From Alteromonas macleodii ATCC 27126 (GTDB taxonomy: Bacteria > Pseudomonadota > Gammaproteobacteria > Enterobacterales > Alteromonadaceae), in contig NC_018632.1 of NCBI RefSeq assembly GCF_000172635.2, forward strand, positions 1,736,001 to 1,800,000: 64,000 nt of DNA, written 5' to 3'. The notes below the pieces were generated by a model that saw nothing but the letters and a program-made list of their open reading frames with translations, was not told where the DNA came from and made no database searches. Position 1 is the stretch's first letter, and each line of letters begins with the position of its first letter. Below are positions 1 to 11,047 of this stretch, piece by piece. The position numbers and the translations under genes were made by a program.

Positions 1-383
1 ATGTGAGGAGCAGCTCCCTTTTTAGATAAACTTCCTCCGATGTTAACGCATACATGGACTCGACAGTTTGCACCAACTTTACACTTTCCATTGACTACTA
101 TGGTACCTGCGTGAGCTATAGATAAACCGGGGCCGAAGACATTGGCAGGTATAGAAAAACCTAGCTTACGTCCTAGCCTTCGTACCCTTAACTGCAAATA
201 CGCAGCATAACCTTTGCCAATTAAAGTTTTAGAAGTGTTTTTCCTAAACTCTAATTTTCTTAAAGCTACTTGGAAACGCCAAATATCATGGGTTAAGTAG
301 TTTTTAAGAGTTGGTTTTACATTCAATGCTAATCTATCTTGTTCTAAGAAATGTAAATAGTCGCGTCTATTTTTTATCATCAT
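1..383 (-). CDS. Serine acetyltransferase-like hexapeptide-repeat protein (3' end off the window)
   Basis: The reverse strand is open from ATG at 383 (a second ATG follows at 380) to the left edge. The translation begins MMIKNRRDYLHFLEQD and reaches a run typical of left-handed beta-helix acyltransferases (GPGLSIAHAGTIVVNGKCKV, then GANCRV and NIGGS). This layout matches serine O-acetyltransferase-like enzymes found in exopolysaccharide and lipopolysaccharide loci, which move acetyl from acetyl-CoA to a sugar or serine. A GAGAGAG stretch before the ATG can serve as ribosome-binding site. The gene lies 135 bp downstream of a sugar acyltransferase on the same strand, which supports a polysaccharide role. 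The C-terminus is missing, so the substrate cannot be judged. Confidence 0.75.
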   Translation of the reverse strand, partial: MMIKNRRDYLHFLEQDRLALNVKPTLKNYLTHDIWRFQVALRKLEFRKNTSKTLIGKGYAAYLQLRVRRLGRKLGFSIPANVFGPGLSIAHAGTIVVNGKCKVGANCRVHVCVNIGGSLSKKGAAPH

Positions 384-518
384 CTCTCTCTCTTAATTAA
401 AAAGCTATTTTCTTTGCCTATATTATTAGGTTTAAAAATATTTTATAGCTAAATCAATTGTTTGTTACTAAATTCATGAAGCTTATGGTTTAGCCTTAAA
501 TGACCGTAATTACTACTT

Positions 519-2363
519 CTACAGTAGAAAGATGTTATTTAGATACGAGTTCGCATGAATTGAATACCATGGCCGCATATGGTTGTTGTCTCGGTAGTAG
601 AAGCCTCGTTTTTCATCTCTTGTTTTACATTGTTTGTTTTGGCAGAGATAGGCAATAGGATCAATGATGTTTATGTCATCAATATTTTTTAGCTTAGTTA
701 AAGCTTCTTCATGCTCTGAATAATTTATACGGACTTGTGTTTCTGCAATACTATCGGGTAGTTTATTACGGACTGCGAAAACGGGATCGAATTCTGTGCC
801 CTTAGGCTCGCCCGTTAATAAGAAAATTTCACGAACTTTACTTTTCAGGACAAGCATAAAATTATCGAATTCTTTTATCCGGATAAGTTTTTCGCTATTT
901 CTCTGGGAAGTTGAGGTTGGTAGATACGAGTTAAAACTGTAAAACGATGTCAGTACTTTCTCAAACTTGATTTTATCGAGCAGCTTTTTGTAGTTTTGAA
1001 GGTCACTGCATCCCCATTTAGGGTTTTTCATCGAAGGCGTAACAAAGCAGCCGCTCTGCGTCAGAAAATATATATTGTATTTGTTTTCTAAACTTTTGAC
1101 GTAAGGGTAAAGTTGTTCTACATGACTTGCTCCCATTACCAATAAATTTTTATCTGAACTACCTTTTATAAATCTTATTTCTAAGCCCGCTATTTCCATA
1201 TTAGGTTTAGGATAATTCCAGTCGTCTTTTGCTTCTAAAGCAGATTTAACCAACAATTGTTCGCTCTGTGAAAAACGGTGCAAAAGCCCGTTAGTATAAA
1301 AAATGGCCATGCCACTTAGAGCTACTACAATTGCGAATGGTAAGGGGCGTAAAAGCACTTTGAAATTATCCAAGTGGTAATCTTTTAGCGTTTTAGATTC
1401 AATATATTTATAGCTTAGAGCACCAAGCAAAATTGATAGGGGTATACCAACTAGCCACCAATACGGACCCAATTCAAAATAATACCCAGCAACGACTATG
1501 GGCCAGTGCCATAAGTAAATAGAATAAGACCATTTGCCAAGTGAGTGAGCAATATTGTTGCTTACAAGCTTAGAGTCACTGTTAGAAGCTAGTACCATAC
1601 ACGAACCAATAATTGGTATTAGTGAAGCGTACCCCGGCCAAGGCGTAGATGAAGAGAATATAAAGAAGCTTATTATTATTAATATTAGGCCAGTTAATTG
1701 TAGCTGCGGCCTAAAGCAATCTTTGATGCTCAAAGGATAGAGAAATACTAAACCTCCAGCTAACATTTGCCAGGCTCGAGTAGGTAGCAAAAAGTATGCT
1801 GCGCTGCTTGATTTAATGGTAACGAAAACAGAAAACATGAAAGCTAGTACAGTTCCGCAAAGTACAACGAACTTCAATTGTCGAAATGTCAGAACTTTTT
1901 TAAGAAAAACTAGAGCCAATGGGTAGATTAGATAAAACTGCCACTCTACCGAAAGGCTCCAAGTGTGTAATAGCCATTTTTCATTTGATGAAGGGTTAAA
2001 ATAGTTTGATTCCGACCAATAAACCATGTTTGATACGAAAGATAAACTTGCCGCCGCGTGTTTGCCTAAGTTCAAATAGTCTATCGGAGAAATGAAAAAT
2101 AAACCGAAGATCAACAGAGTAAAGCAAAGAACAGACAATGCTGGAATGATTCTTTTTACCCTCGCAATATAAAACGAAAGAATTGAGAAATTTTCTTTTT
2201 CCAAGCCTTTCACAACAATCATTGTCATAAGAAAGCCGGAAATAACAAAAAAGACATCTACACCTGCAAAGCCGCCAGGCAACCAACTGTGATTGAAGTG
2301 AAAAACGACTACTGAAGCTACTGCGATGGCTCGCAGGGCATTGATATCTTCCCTGAATTTCAT
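519..2363 (-). CDS. OafA/YrhL-type membrane acyltransferase with C-terminal SGNH domain
   Basis: This 614-residue protein has an N-terminal acyltransferase-3 domain with about ten membrane segments. It starts MKFREDINALRAIAVASVVV and carries the FHFNHSWLPGGFAGVDVFFVISG region that holds the family His and Arg/Gly motifs. From about residue 370 a periplasmic SGNH-hydrolase-like domain follows, with GASH (block I variant of GDSH) and a C-terminal DNNHM (D-x-x-H) motif. Such fusions O-acetylate lipopolysaccharide or exopolysaccharide sugars, taking the acyl group through the membrane domain. Its neighbour downstream is an acetyltransferase, so this looks like the end of a surface-polysaccharide cluster. 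The sugar target is unknown. Confidence 0.88.
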   Translation of the reverse strand: MKFREDINALRAIAVASVVVFHFNHSWLPGGFAGVDVFFVISGFLMTMIVVKGLEKENFSILSFYIARVKRIIPALSVLCFTLLIFGLFFISPIDYLNLGKHAAASLSFVSNMVYWSESNYFNPSSNEKWLLHTWSLSVEWQFYLIYPLALVFLKKVLTFRQLKFVVLCGTVLAFMFSVFVTIKSSSAAYFLLPTRAWQMLAGGLVFLYPLSIKDCFRPQLQLTGLILIIISFFIFSSSTPWPGYASLIPIIGSCMVLASNSDSKLVSNNIAHSLGKWSYSIYLWHWPIVVAGYYFELGPYWWLVGIPLSILLGALSYKYIESKTLKDYHLDNFKVLLRPLPFAIVVALSGMAIFYTNGLLHRFSQSEQLLVKSALEAKDDWNYPKPNMEIAGLEIRFIKGSSDKNLLVMGASHVEQLYPYVKSLENKYNIYFLTQSGCFVTPSMKNPKWGCSDLQNYKKLLDKIKFEKVLTSFYSFNSYLPTSTSQRNSEKLIRIKEFDNFMLVLKSKVREIFLLTGEPKGTEFDPVFAVRNKLPDSIAETQVRINYSEHEEALTKLKNIDDINIIDPIAYLCQNKQCKTRDEKRGFYYRDNNHMRPWYSIHANSYLNNIFLL

Positions 2364-2482
2364 ATTACATATTTCTCAATTAAGCAGTGTTAAAGAATAT
2401 ACGATCCACTAAAAACGCACACTTTGCACCGGCATTGTCTAATAAGGGTAATGGTTAGTCGAGTATTTATGTAGGGCTTTTA

Positions 2483-2488
2483 TATAAT
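2483..2488 (+). promoter_or_regulatory. Possible -10 box upstream of pheST
   Basis: A perfect TATAAT lies 52 bp before a candidate leader ORF and 160 bp before pheS, in an AT-rich stretch between divergent genes. No convincing -35 box is visible at 16-18 bp, so this is a weak call. Confidence 0.35.
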
Positions 2489-2539
2489 TACTAGCTTTTT
2501 CTAAAATTTCGCCATTATCAGCTATATAGGGTAGCGGTA

Positions 2540-3629
<1,090 letters not shown>

Positions 3630-3643
3630 GGCAGAGAGTACAC

Positions 3644-6031
3644 ATGAAATTCAGTGAAAAATGGTTAAGAGAGTGGGTTAACCCGTCGCTGTCGGCACAT
3701 GAGCTGTCTGAACAGTTGAGCATGGCTGGCCTAGAAGTAGACGGCGTTGAGCCAGTGGCAGGCGATTTTAAAGGCGTGCTAGTAGGTGAAGTAGTGGAGT
3801 GCGGTCAGCATCCTAACGCCGATAAACTGCGCGTGACTAAAATAAACGTAGGTGGCGATGAGCTACTTGATATCGTTTGTGGTGCGCCTAACTGCCGTCA
3901 GGGCATTAAAGTAGCAGTTGCTGTTGTTGGTGCTGTATTGCCAGGCGACTTTAAAATTAAGAAAGCAAAGCTTCGCGGCGAGCCGTCATTCGGTATGCTA
4001 TGTAGCTTCTCTGAACTAGGTATTAGCGACGACCACGATGGTATTATCGAGCTTCCCGCCGATGCACCTATTGGCACAGACATTCGCGATTATCTTGGTC
4101 TTGATGACAACGCAATCGAAGTAGACCTAACACCAAACCGTGCAGACTGCTTGGGTATTCGCGGCATTGCCCGTGAAGTTGGCGTACTTAATAACCTTGA
4201 CGTGTGCGAGCCTGAAGTAGCTGCGGTAAACGCAACTATTGAAGATAAATTATCAATTACGCTAAGCGCTGATGACGCATGCCCGCGTTATTTAGGCCGT
4301 GTGGTTAAGGGCGTTAACGTTAAAGCAGCGTCACCACTATGGTTAGTTGAAAAGCTACGTCGCTGCGGTATTCGCAGTATCGACCCCATTGTAGATGTGA
4401 CTAACTTTGTATTGTTAGAGCTTGGCCAGCCAATGCACGCGTTTAATCTTGCCAGCATTGAAGGCAACATTAACGTGCGTATGGCTAATGAAGGCGAAAC
4501 GCTTACACTACTTGATGAAACCGAAGCTAAGTTACAAAGCAATACTTTAGTTATCGCTGATGACAACAAAGCGTTAGCTATGGCAGGTATTTTCGGCGGC
4601 TTACATTCTGGTGTTACCACCGAAACCCAAGATATTTTACTTGAAAGTGCTTTCTTTAGCCGTGATGCGATTATGGGCCGTGCCCGTCAGTACGGTTTGC
4701 ATACCGATGCGTCGCACCGTTACGAGCGTGGTGTAGACCCACAGCTTCAGCGTAAAGCCATGGAGCGCGCTACTGCACTGGTACTAGAAATTTGCGGTGG
4801 TGAAGCTGGCCCTGTTGTTGAAACAGTGGCTGAAGACAAGCTACCCAAGCAGGCTACGGTTACGCTTCGTCGCGAACGTTTGTCTCGCGTACTAGGCATT
4901 AGCATTGACGATGCAAAAGTAACCGAAATGCTAAACCGCCTTGGTTTAGACGTAACGCAAACCGAAGCTGGCTGGGAAGCGGTTGCGCCAAGCTATCGTT
5001 TCGATATTTCAATTGAAGAAGATTTGATTGAAGAAATTGCGCGTGTATACGGCTACAACAACATTCCAAACGTGGCACCAAAAGCGACGTTGGCAATGCT
5101 GCCTTCGCAAGAAGCCAAGCTGCCGCTAAACACAATGAAGTCATTGCTTCTAAGCCGTGGCTACAACGAAGCAATCACGTATTCGTTTGTAGACCCTAAA
5201 ATTCAAAACGCATTATTCCCAGACGTAAAAGGTATGGTGTTACCACACCCAATTTCATCTGATATGTCGGTAATGCGTGTAAGTTTATGGCCGGGTTTGC
5301 TAGGTGCTACTGCTTATAATCAGAAGCGTCAGCAGCAACGTGTTCGCATGTTTGAAACCGGATTACGCTTTATACCTCAACAAGATGCGCCAAATGGTGT
5401 ATTGCAACAGCAAGTAATTGGTGGTGTAGTAGCAGGGCGTCGTAATGAAGAACATTGGGACTTGGGCGACAGCCCGGTTGATTTCTTCGATGCAAAAGCC
5501 GACGTTGAGGCGTTATTGGCACTTACAGGCAGAACCGGTGAGTTCCAGTTCGTTACAGGGCAACACAGTGCGTTACACCCTGGCATGACGGCAAAAATTT
5601 TGCTTAATGATGAAGAAGTTGGCTATATTGGTGCTATACACCCGCAGTTCACTAAATTGCTTGGTGTTAACGGCCGTGTATTTGTGTTCGAACTAGTGGT
5701 AGATGCCATTACTGATCGCAAGTTACCGTCAGCCGTACCAGTATCGCGCTTCCCATCGAATCGCCGTGATATTGCTATTACGGTTAAAGATGAAGTGCGT
5801 GTAGGGAATGTTCTTTCTTACATAGAAAATATTGGCGTAAATCAACTAGTTGCTCTAAACTTGTTCGATGAGTACAAAGGCAAGGGAATTGAGCCTGGCT
5901 ATAAGAGCCTTGCTTTGTCACTTCATTTACAAGATCCGGATAAAACCTTGGAAGAAGCTGAGATTCAGCAAGCTGTAGATACTGTGGTTAAAGGTCTGGA
6001 ATCTGAGTTTGGGGCCGCGTTAAGAGAGTAA
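3644..6031 (+). CDS. pheT: Phenylalanine--tRNA ligase beta subunit
   Basis: The 795-residue product equals the length I recall for E. coli PheT. It has the N-terminal tRNA-binding OB fold (about residues 40-150, with [20 protein letters not shown]), the B3/B4 editing region, the B5 domain and a C-terminal ferredoxin-like anticodon-binding domain (from about residue 700, [15 protein letters not shown]). It forms PheRS with PheS and removes misacylated Tyr. ihfA begins only 3 bp after the stop, giving the pheS-pheT-ihfA order known in many gammaproteobacteria. Confidence 0.98.
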   Translation: MKFSEKWLREWVNPSLSAHELSEQLSMAGLEVDGVEPVAGDFKGVLVGEVVECGQHPNADKLRVTKINVGGDELLDIVCGAPNCRQGIKVAVAVVGAVLPGDFKIKKAKLRGEPSFGMLCSFSELGISDDHDGIIELPADAPIGTDIRDYLGLDDNAIEVDLTPNRADCLGIRGIAREVGVLNNLDVCEPEVAAVNATIEDKLSITLSADDACPRYLGRVVKGVNVKAASPLWLVEKLRRCGIRSIDPIVDVTNFVLLELGQPMHAFNLASIEGNINVRMANEGETLTLLDETEAKLQSNTLVIADDNKALAMAGIFGGLHSGVTTETQDILLESAFFSRDAIMGRARQYGLHTDASHRYERGVDPQLQRKAMERATALVLEICGGEAGPVVETVAEDKLPKQATVTLRRERLSRVLGISIDDAKVTEMLNRLGLDVTQTEAGWEAVAPSYRFDISIEEDLIEEIARVYGYNNIPNVAPKATLAMLPSQEAKLPLNTMKSLLLSRGYNEAITYSFVDPKIQNALFPDVKGMVLPHPISSDMSVMRVSLWPGLLGATAYNQKRQQQRVRMFETGLRFIPQQDAPNGVLQQQVIGGVVAGRRNEEHWDLGDSPVDFFDAKADVEALLALTGRTGEFQFVTGQHSALHPGMTAKILLNDEEVGYIGAIHPQFTKLLGVNGRVFVFELVVDAITDRKLPSAVPVSRFPSNRRDIAITVKDEVRVGNVLSYIENIGVNQLVALNLFDEYKGKGIEPGYKSLALSLHLQDPDKTLEEAEIQQAVDTVVKGLESEFGAALRE

Positions 6032-6034
6032 ACT

Positions 6035-6334
6035 ATGGCATTGACCAAAGCCGAGATGGCTGAACACCTATTCGAGAAACTAGGCATTAACAAGCGTGAT
6101 GCGAAGGATCTGGTAGAGCTTTTTTTCGAAGAGATTAAAGGCGCTCTGGAATCTGGTGAGCAAGTGAAACTGTCAGGTTTTGGCAACTTTGACCTGCGTG
6201 ATAAAAATGAACGTCCTGGCCGCAATCCAAAAACCGGTGAAGACATTCCAATTAAAGCACGTCGTGTGGTTACATTCCGCCCGGGTCAAAAATTGAAAAG
6301 CCGAGTTGAAAACTCTGCACCTGTCGACCAATAA
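6035..6334 (+). CDS. ihfA: Integration host factor subunit alpha
   Basis: A 99-residue HU/IHF-family DNA-bending protein. The N-terminal helices start [27 protein letters not shown] and the beta-arm [10 protein letters not shown] carry the Pro that intercalates at DNA kinks. The alpha-type length and position behind pheT identify ihfA rather than ihfB or hupA. IHF is a heterodimer acting in recombination, replication and transcription. The gene sits in the pheST operon and a strong terminator follows 22 bp after the stop. Confidence 0.97.
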   Translation: MALTKAEMAEHLFEKLGINKRDAKDLVELFFEEIKGALESGEQVKLSGFGNFDLRDKNERPGRNPKTGEDIPIKARRVVTFRPGQKLKSRVENSAPVDQ

Positions 6335-6356
6335 TCTTTAGGTCGTTACAATACTG

Positions 6357-6384
6357 AAAAAGAGCGGGGTCTCTCGCTCTTTTT
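6357..6384 (+). terminator. Rho-independent terminator of pheST-ihfA
   Basis: A perfect 10-bp stem (AAAAAGAGCG at 6357-6366 with CGCTCTTTTT at 6375-6384) closes an 8-nt loop and ends in a T-run. The A-run on the left side would also allow function on the other strand. Confidence 0.9.
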
Positions 6385-6448
6385 GTATTGCTTCTTTTAT
6401 ACAGTGCCGTCGCACTGGTTTTCATATGCAATTTCTTTGGAGGAAAGT

Positions 6449-6994
6449 GTGAAGAAAGCACTTGTCGTTCTTGTTATTATTATTGCTGCTACGTTTTCAT
6501 GGTTTGCTTATCTGTCGCTGGATGCAGACAAACGAGACCAAGACGCAGCGCAAGTTCCGCTAATCACAGTCATGGAAATTCTTCACGCTAGTGATTTGCA
6601 GGAAGGCGTTAAGCAGGCTGTAAAAGATGGGAATATCGAAGTAGTAGATTCTTGGATGGTACAAGCCCGTGAAGTAGGGCAGGCTGCCAACCTGTCATCT
6701 GAAGATATGGATTATCTTAATTCAGAAACTGCGAAAGACTACGTTGTATTCAATGCTAAGCGCCAGCTGTACAACGAAGCGTTTGAAGCGCGTTATTATG
6801 CGTTGGAAGAGGTAGAAACGCTTAAAGAGCAGTACCCGGAAGCCAAGGACTTGTTTACTCGTACTGATGCACTGATTGAAAAGCGTGACGCTATCATTCA
6901 ACAAATTGCTGTAGCCATTGCAGGAAGCGAGCAGCCTGATGAAGCCGCGCTTAAAGAAGCACGCAAGCAGTGGTTAGCCCAGGCTAGCAAGTAG
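6449..6994 (+). CDS. Membrane-anchored protein of unknown function
   Basis: I chose the GTG at 6449 because GGAGGA lies 4 nt upstream (6439-6444); this gives 181 residues starting MKKALVVLVIIIAATFSWFA. The N-terminus is one membrane segment (about residues 3-20), followed by a charged, helix-rich region outside or inside the membrane, rich in Glu and Ala with likely coiled-coil (EEVETLKEQYPEAKDLFTR). I recognise no domain. It stands alone after the ihfA terminator and converges with ybaK. Function cannot be assigned. Confidence 0.75.
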   Translation: MKKALVVLVIIIAATFSWFAYLSLDADKRDQDAAQVPLITVMEILHASDLQEGVKQAVKDGNIEVVDSWMVQAREVGQAANLSSEDMDYLNSETAKDYVVFNAKRQLYNEAFEARYYALEEVETLKEQYPEAKDLFTRTDALIEKRDAIIQQIAVAIAGSEQPDEAALKEARKQWLAQASK

Positions 6995-7022
6995 CCAAGT
7001 AACGCACTCTCTCAATCTTTGT

Positions 7023-7493
7023 TCAATCTACTGAAATATCTGCAAACTTAGCACTAGTGAGCGTAGCTAGATCAGAAGGGGCGAGCGCCACTTCCAATCC
7101 TCGTTTTCCAGCGCTTACGTGAATAGATTGCAGATTTTCAGCGCTGTAATGAATAACGCTCGCTAAGCGCTTTTTTTGCCCTAAAGGGCTTACACCACCT
7201 AACACATAGCCTGTTGCAACAATTACCGCGTTTGCTTGCGCCATTTCTACCTTTTTAACACCTAACGCTTTAGCCATTTTCTTTTCGCTAAGTTTGGTGT
7301 TTACAGGGACCACGGCCACGGCAAGCTTGTTGTTATCTGTACTCACTACCAATGTTTTAAAAACGGTATCCGCATTGAGGTTTAGCTTTTCAACCGCCTC
7401 TAGCCCGTATGACGCCGCATTTGCGTCGTGTTCATATTTTAAAACGCTGTGAGCGATACGCTTTTTAGTAAGCAAAGTGATTGCAGGTGTCAT
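7023..7493 (-). CDS. ybaK: Cys-tRNA(Pro) deacylase, YbaK type
   Basis: The 156-residue protein belongs to the YbaK/EbsC editing-domain family, which hydrolyses Cys-tRNA-Pro made in error by ProRS. It starts MTPAITLLTKKRIAHSVLKY and carries the family block TVFKTLVVSTDNNKLAVAVV, with the conserved Lys, and GYVLGGVSPLGQKKRL. Length matches YbaK. Its ATG overlaps the stop of the upstream penicillin-acylase gene by 4 bp (ATGA), so the two are translationally coupled, though no functional link is evident. Confidence 0.93.
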   Translation of the reverse strand: MTPAITLLTKKRIAHSVLKYEHDANAASYGLEAVEKLNLNADTVFKTLVVSTDNNKLAVAVVPVNTKLSEKKMAKALGVKKVEMAQANAVIVATGYVLGGVSPLGQKKRLASVIHYSAENLQSIHVSAGKRGLEVALAPSDLATLTSAKFADISVD

Positions 7494-9892
7494 TCAACCT
7501 CTTTTTTGTAAAATGTTCGGCTATATATCGGCTGGCTGGGTAGCAGAGGGGTAGCTGCGTGTGTTGCGTAGTCGTTAAAGCCAGTTGTAAAAAAATTTGA
7601 CAGTGGGTGGCCAGATTGTCCGCCAGGTAGTGTTAGAATGGCATCCTCTAAATGGCCAGGGCTGACAAATAGTCGCTCAGAGGCACCAAAACTAGGTGCT
7701 TGTACAGCAGGCATGTATGTATCACCAAAACCTTCTACTTGTTGCATGTTTAACATATCACCAACTAGAGGAATTTGATCAGCAAATGGATGTTTAACAG
7801 AAAGTGCGTTCACCTTGCCCCAGGCTAATGTTTCCATATTAGCTTCTACTGGTGAATACTTGTCTAACAGCTTGTGTTTGGCGCGCCTGTAAGCGTCTAC
7901 AAGTAGCTCGTCGAAGCTTTCAGTATCGTTAGGTAGCCAAGAGTCAGGCTGACTATGAATAAGTTGCCACACAGCAGGTTCAATGCCACGTAAGAGTGTA
8001 CGGCTGTTTACACCTTGTTGGTCTAACGTTGAAAGTACGCCTCCAAACAGGGTTTGTACCACCTCCTGCCTAAAGTGCTTAACTAACGTATAGCCAACCG
8101 AATCTTCACACGCGCATTCGTCCCATGTGTTTAGGTAAGCGAGGTCGGGTTTAAATTCAATGTCTTGCATATTGAGCAGCCCATACAAAAGGTGCTGCCA
8201 AGGAATAAGAAAGCGGGCATGATTATCTAACTGAATGGCGTAAAAGTCAGTCTCAGTAAAGGTGTCTTTTTCAAATAAACGGTCTCTTATTTGTTGTCCG
8301 CGAGCACCTAGCGCGTAACCACCGTCGCCCCAGACTTTGAAGTCATCAGCTGAAATTACTCTGGCATTTGCAGTCCATATTCTTCCCATATCGGGGTTTA
8401 AAACCATGGGAAGCTTTGATGCGCGCTTTGGTGGTGTGTTTACTGCTTCTTGTTCTTTTATAGCAGTGAATGAAGCCTGCTGCCTTTCCATAACTGCGCC
8501 GCCAGGAAGCCAAGCCGCATTGCCGCTTTCATCAACAATCACGAGGTTTTGCGTGGGAATAGCAATGCGTTGGCCCATCTTTATCGCTGCTTGGACATTT
8601 TTTGCATTGCCGAAGTTTATTATTCCCAAGTTCGCAGCAAACGGATGATGCGCTACCCAATTAAGTGCATAGCGCTTGCCATTGAGTTCTTTCACTGGCC
8701 CATACGAGCTTACTTCAAACTCAAATGTGTGCTCACCATCAGGTAAAGGAATACGCTCTGTTACCGTACTTGTGGCCGTCGATTCGCCTAGTTCAATCCA
8801 ATCTACATTGTCTAAATTTGCATTGGTAAAACCCCAAGCGATATGGCCGTTGGTGCCTACAACAATGCCAGGAATGCCCGGAAGGGAAACCCCGGTTACT
8901 TGCACATCGCTGCCCGATTCTTGATAGTTTAGCTGGGCGCGATACCAGATGATGGGAACCCGTAAGCCCAAATGCATGTCGTTTGCTAAAAGGCCTGCGC
9001 TTGTAGTGGTGTGACTCCCGGTCACCGCCCAGTTATTGCTTCCAATATCAGGAAGCTCAGTACCGTTATATTGTGCTCGGGCGATCGCAGTATTGTCGTT
9101 ATCGTTTAAGTACTGAGTAGTCGCGTCTTCAGGCTCTTGCTTAATGCTCTCGCCATTACTATCTTCTGGTGAGTGAGTAATTGGGCGTAGCGATGCAGGG
9201 TACTCTGGAATAGGTGCTTCAAGCAGTGGTATCTCGCTGGCATCAAGCGCTGCCTGATAATTACTCGGCTGAGTAATGAAGCTGTATACATCATTCCCAA
9301 ATGTTGAAAGCAATGCCTCTCTTGCTAAATCAAGCTCTACTTGGCTACCTTGTAAATCCAAATACATACTGTAAATCACAAGAATACTGTCGGTGGGGCG
9401 CCATTGTTTTATATCAACGCCTGCAGCTAGGTATTCAAAAGGTGGCAACGTATACTCAGACAATGCGTCATTTACGCCGTGGGCGTAACGTACAAGTAGT
9501 TCTTGTTGTTTTGAGGGAAGGTTATCGAATACGGCTTTTGCTCGTTTCTCAAATTGATGAAAGCGGGCTTTCTTATCGATATCTAGGGCAATGTCGCCCA
9601 CCCACTGTGACAAACTACCCGATGCGGCGCGGCGCTGTAAATCCATTTGAAAAAAGCGATCTTGAGCATGCGCAAAACCCAGTGCATAGGCTGCGTCGAA
9701 AATATCGTTGGCTTTAATAACAGCTTGGCCTAGTTCGTCACGGCTTAGCTCAGTAGGTGCGTTTACGTGATAGGTGGCGCTATTTCCGTCAAGTGCGGGC
9801 AAACTCATACGAAGCGAGATGTACAATCCCAGTACCGTTAAAAAAAGCAGTGCTAAAACACTTAAAACCAACCACTTGAACCAATTTATCAC
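7490..9892 (-). CDS. Penicillin acylase family (Ntn-hydrolase) protein
   Basis: An 800-residue precursor with one N-terminal membrane segment (about residues 5-27). The linker near residues 225-280 is low in complexity and precedes the new N-terminal Ser of the beta chain, predicted at Ser285 in GSNNWAVTGSHTT, the classic S-N-N-W signature for self-cleavage. GILANDMHL-type and GVSLPGIPGIVVGTNGHIAWGFT blocks follow. Family members cleave amides such as beta-lactam side chains or acyl-homoserine lactones; the substrate here is unknown. ybaK overlaps its stop, and nagZ is divergent. Confidence 0.9.
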   Translation of the reverse strand: MINWFKWLVLSVLALLFLTVLGLYISLRMSLPALDGNSATYHVNAPTELSRDELGQAVIKANDIFDAAYALGFAHAQDRFFQMDLQRRAASGSLSQWVGDIALDIDKKARFHQFEKRAKAVFDNLPSKQQELLVRYAHGVNDALSEYTLPPFEYLAAGVDIKQWRPTDSILVIYSMYLDLQGSQVELDLAREALLSTFGNDVYSFITQPSNYQAALDASEIPLLEAPIPEYPASLRPITHSPEDSNGESIKQEPEDATTQYLNDNDNTAIARAQYNGTELPDIGSNNWAVTGSHTTTSAGLLANDMHLGLRVPIIWYRAQLNYQESGSDVQVTGVSLPGIPGIVVGTNGHIAWGFTNANLDNVDWIELGESTATSTVTERIPLPDGEHTFEFEVSSYGPVKELNGKRYALNWVAHHPFAANLGIINFGNAKNVQAAIKMGQRIAIPTQNLVIVDESGNAAWLPGGAVMERQQASFTAIKEQEAVNTPPKRASKLPMVLNPDMGRIWTANARVISADDFKVWGDGGYALGARGQQIRDRLFEKDTFTETDFYAIQLDNHARFLIPWQHLLYGLLNMQDIEFKPDLAYLNTWDECACEDSVGYTLVKHFRQEVVQTLFGGVLSTLDQQGVNSRTLLRGIEPAVWQLIHSQPDSWLPNDTESFDELLVDAYRRAKHKLLDKYSPVEANMETLAWGKVNALSVKHPFADQIPLVGDMLNMQQVEGFGDTYMPAVQAPSFGASERLFVSPGHLEDAILTLPGGQSGHPLSNFFTTGFNDYATHAATPLLPSQPIYSRTFYKKEVE

Positions 9893-9978
9893 GTGTAAAA
9901 CTCCCTATTTTTCTCTATCCTAACCACAGAACTTGCAAAATTGAAGTGATGTTTTATGACACATACTAAGGCGGTGCC

Positions 9979-11001
9979 GTGGGGCCATTAATGTTGGATT
10001 GTCAGGCCGAAGAACTTCTGCCTGAAGAAAAGGAAAAGTTAACACATCCAGTAGTGGGTGGCGTTATTTTATTTAGCCGCAACTATCATGATAAACGTCA
10101 GCTCTCTGCGCTGGTTCAAGATATAAGACGCTTTGCAAAGCGTCCAGTACTGATCGCCGTCGATCATGAAGGAGGCCGCGTTCAGCGTTTTCGTGAAGGC
10201 TTTACTGCCATACCTGCAATGGGCGATATTTTAAGGCAGTCAGAGCATCAAGATGAAAGTGCTGCATACGCAAAAGCGTGTGGATTAGTATTGGCTTATG
10301 AACTTAAAACCTTAGACATCGATTTTAGCTTTGCACCGGTGCTTGATATAAATGGTGTATCGCAAGTTATTGGTGACAGGGCATTTTCAGACAATGCAGA
10401 CGACGTTATTCGCCTTGCCGCTCATTTAATCCAAGGTTTAAAAGCTGTAAATATGCCAGCTATTGGAAAGCACTTTCCTGGGCATGGCAGTGTAGCGCCA
10501 GATTCTCATGTAGCGTTACCCGTCGATGAACGCGAATTTGATGAGATACGCAGTACCGATATGGTGGTCTTTGAACGCTTAATTGAGCGTGCGTTGCTTG
10601 ATGGCGTTATGCCTGCCCATGTTATTTATAATCAGGTGTGCGATAAGCCTGCGGGTTTCTCAACTAAATGGCTGCAGGATATCCTTAAACAGGATCTAGG
10701 CTATGGCGGCGCAGTATTCTCTGATGACTTGTCTATGCACGGCGCAAGTGTTGCGGGAAGTTACGTTGAGCGTGCTGAGGCAGCGCTGGAAGCAGGTTGC
10801 GACATGGTACTTGCGTGCAACAATCCGAAAGGGGCTGAGACTATCCTTGATGGATTGGAAATGCGCTTTGCTAATCCGTCTCACAACGATTTACAAAAGC
10901 AAGAGCGCGTTATGGCGCTTTACGATCGTATTATGCCAGTAGGGCTTAATGATAAATACGACAGTGCGGTTGAGCTGGTGAAGCGTTTAAGCGAACGGTA
11001 G
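9979..11001 (+). CDS. nagZ: Beta-N-acetylhexosaminidase
   Basis: The 340-residue GH3 enzyme releases GlcNAc from 1,6-anhydro-MurNAc peptides in cytoplasmic cell-wall recycling. The GTG start gives MGPLMLDCQAEELLPEE, matching the NagZ N-terminus. Key motifs are AVDHEGGRVQRF (about 60-71), the KHFPGHGS loop (164-171) with catalytic His in DSH (175-177), and FSDDLSM (247-253) holding the nucleophile Asp. AAGG at 9968-9971 may act as ribosome-binding site. It has no signal peptide, as expected, and a hairpin terminator covers its end. Confidence 0.96.
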   Translation: MGPLMLDCQAEELLPEEKEKLTHPVVGGVILFSRNYHDKRQLSALVQDIRRFAKRPVLIAVDHEGGRVQRFREGFTAIPAMGDILRQSEHQDESAAYAKACGLVLAYELKTLDIDFSFAPVLDINGVSQVIGDRAFSDNADDVIRLAAHLIQGLKAVNMPAIGKHFPGHGSVAPDSHVALPVDEREFDEIRSTDMVVFERLIERALLDGVMPAHVIYNQVCDKPAGFSTKWLQDILKQDLGYGGAVFSDDLSMHGASVAGSYVERAEAALEAGCDMVLACNNPKGAETILDGLEMRFANPSHNDLQKQERVMALYDRIMPVGLNDKYDSAVELVKRLSER

Positions 11002-11022
11002 TTTTTATAACTACCGTTTTTC
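10994..11022 (+). terminator. Rho-independent terminator after nagZ
   Basis: A 10-bp stem (AACGGTAGTT at 10994-11003 with AACTACCGTT at 11009-11018) with a 5-nt loop is followed by T's. The left arm overlaps the nagZ stop codon. It also lies just past the end of the convergent adenosyltransferase gene. Confidence 0.88.
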
Positions 11023-11047
11023 ATTTTCTGTTTTTAATGCCGTTTGC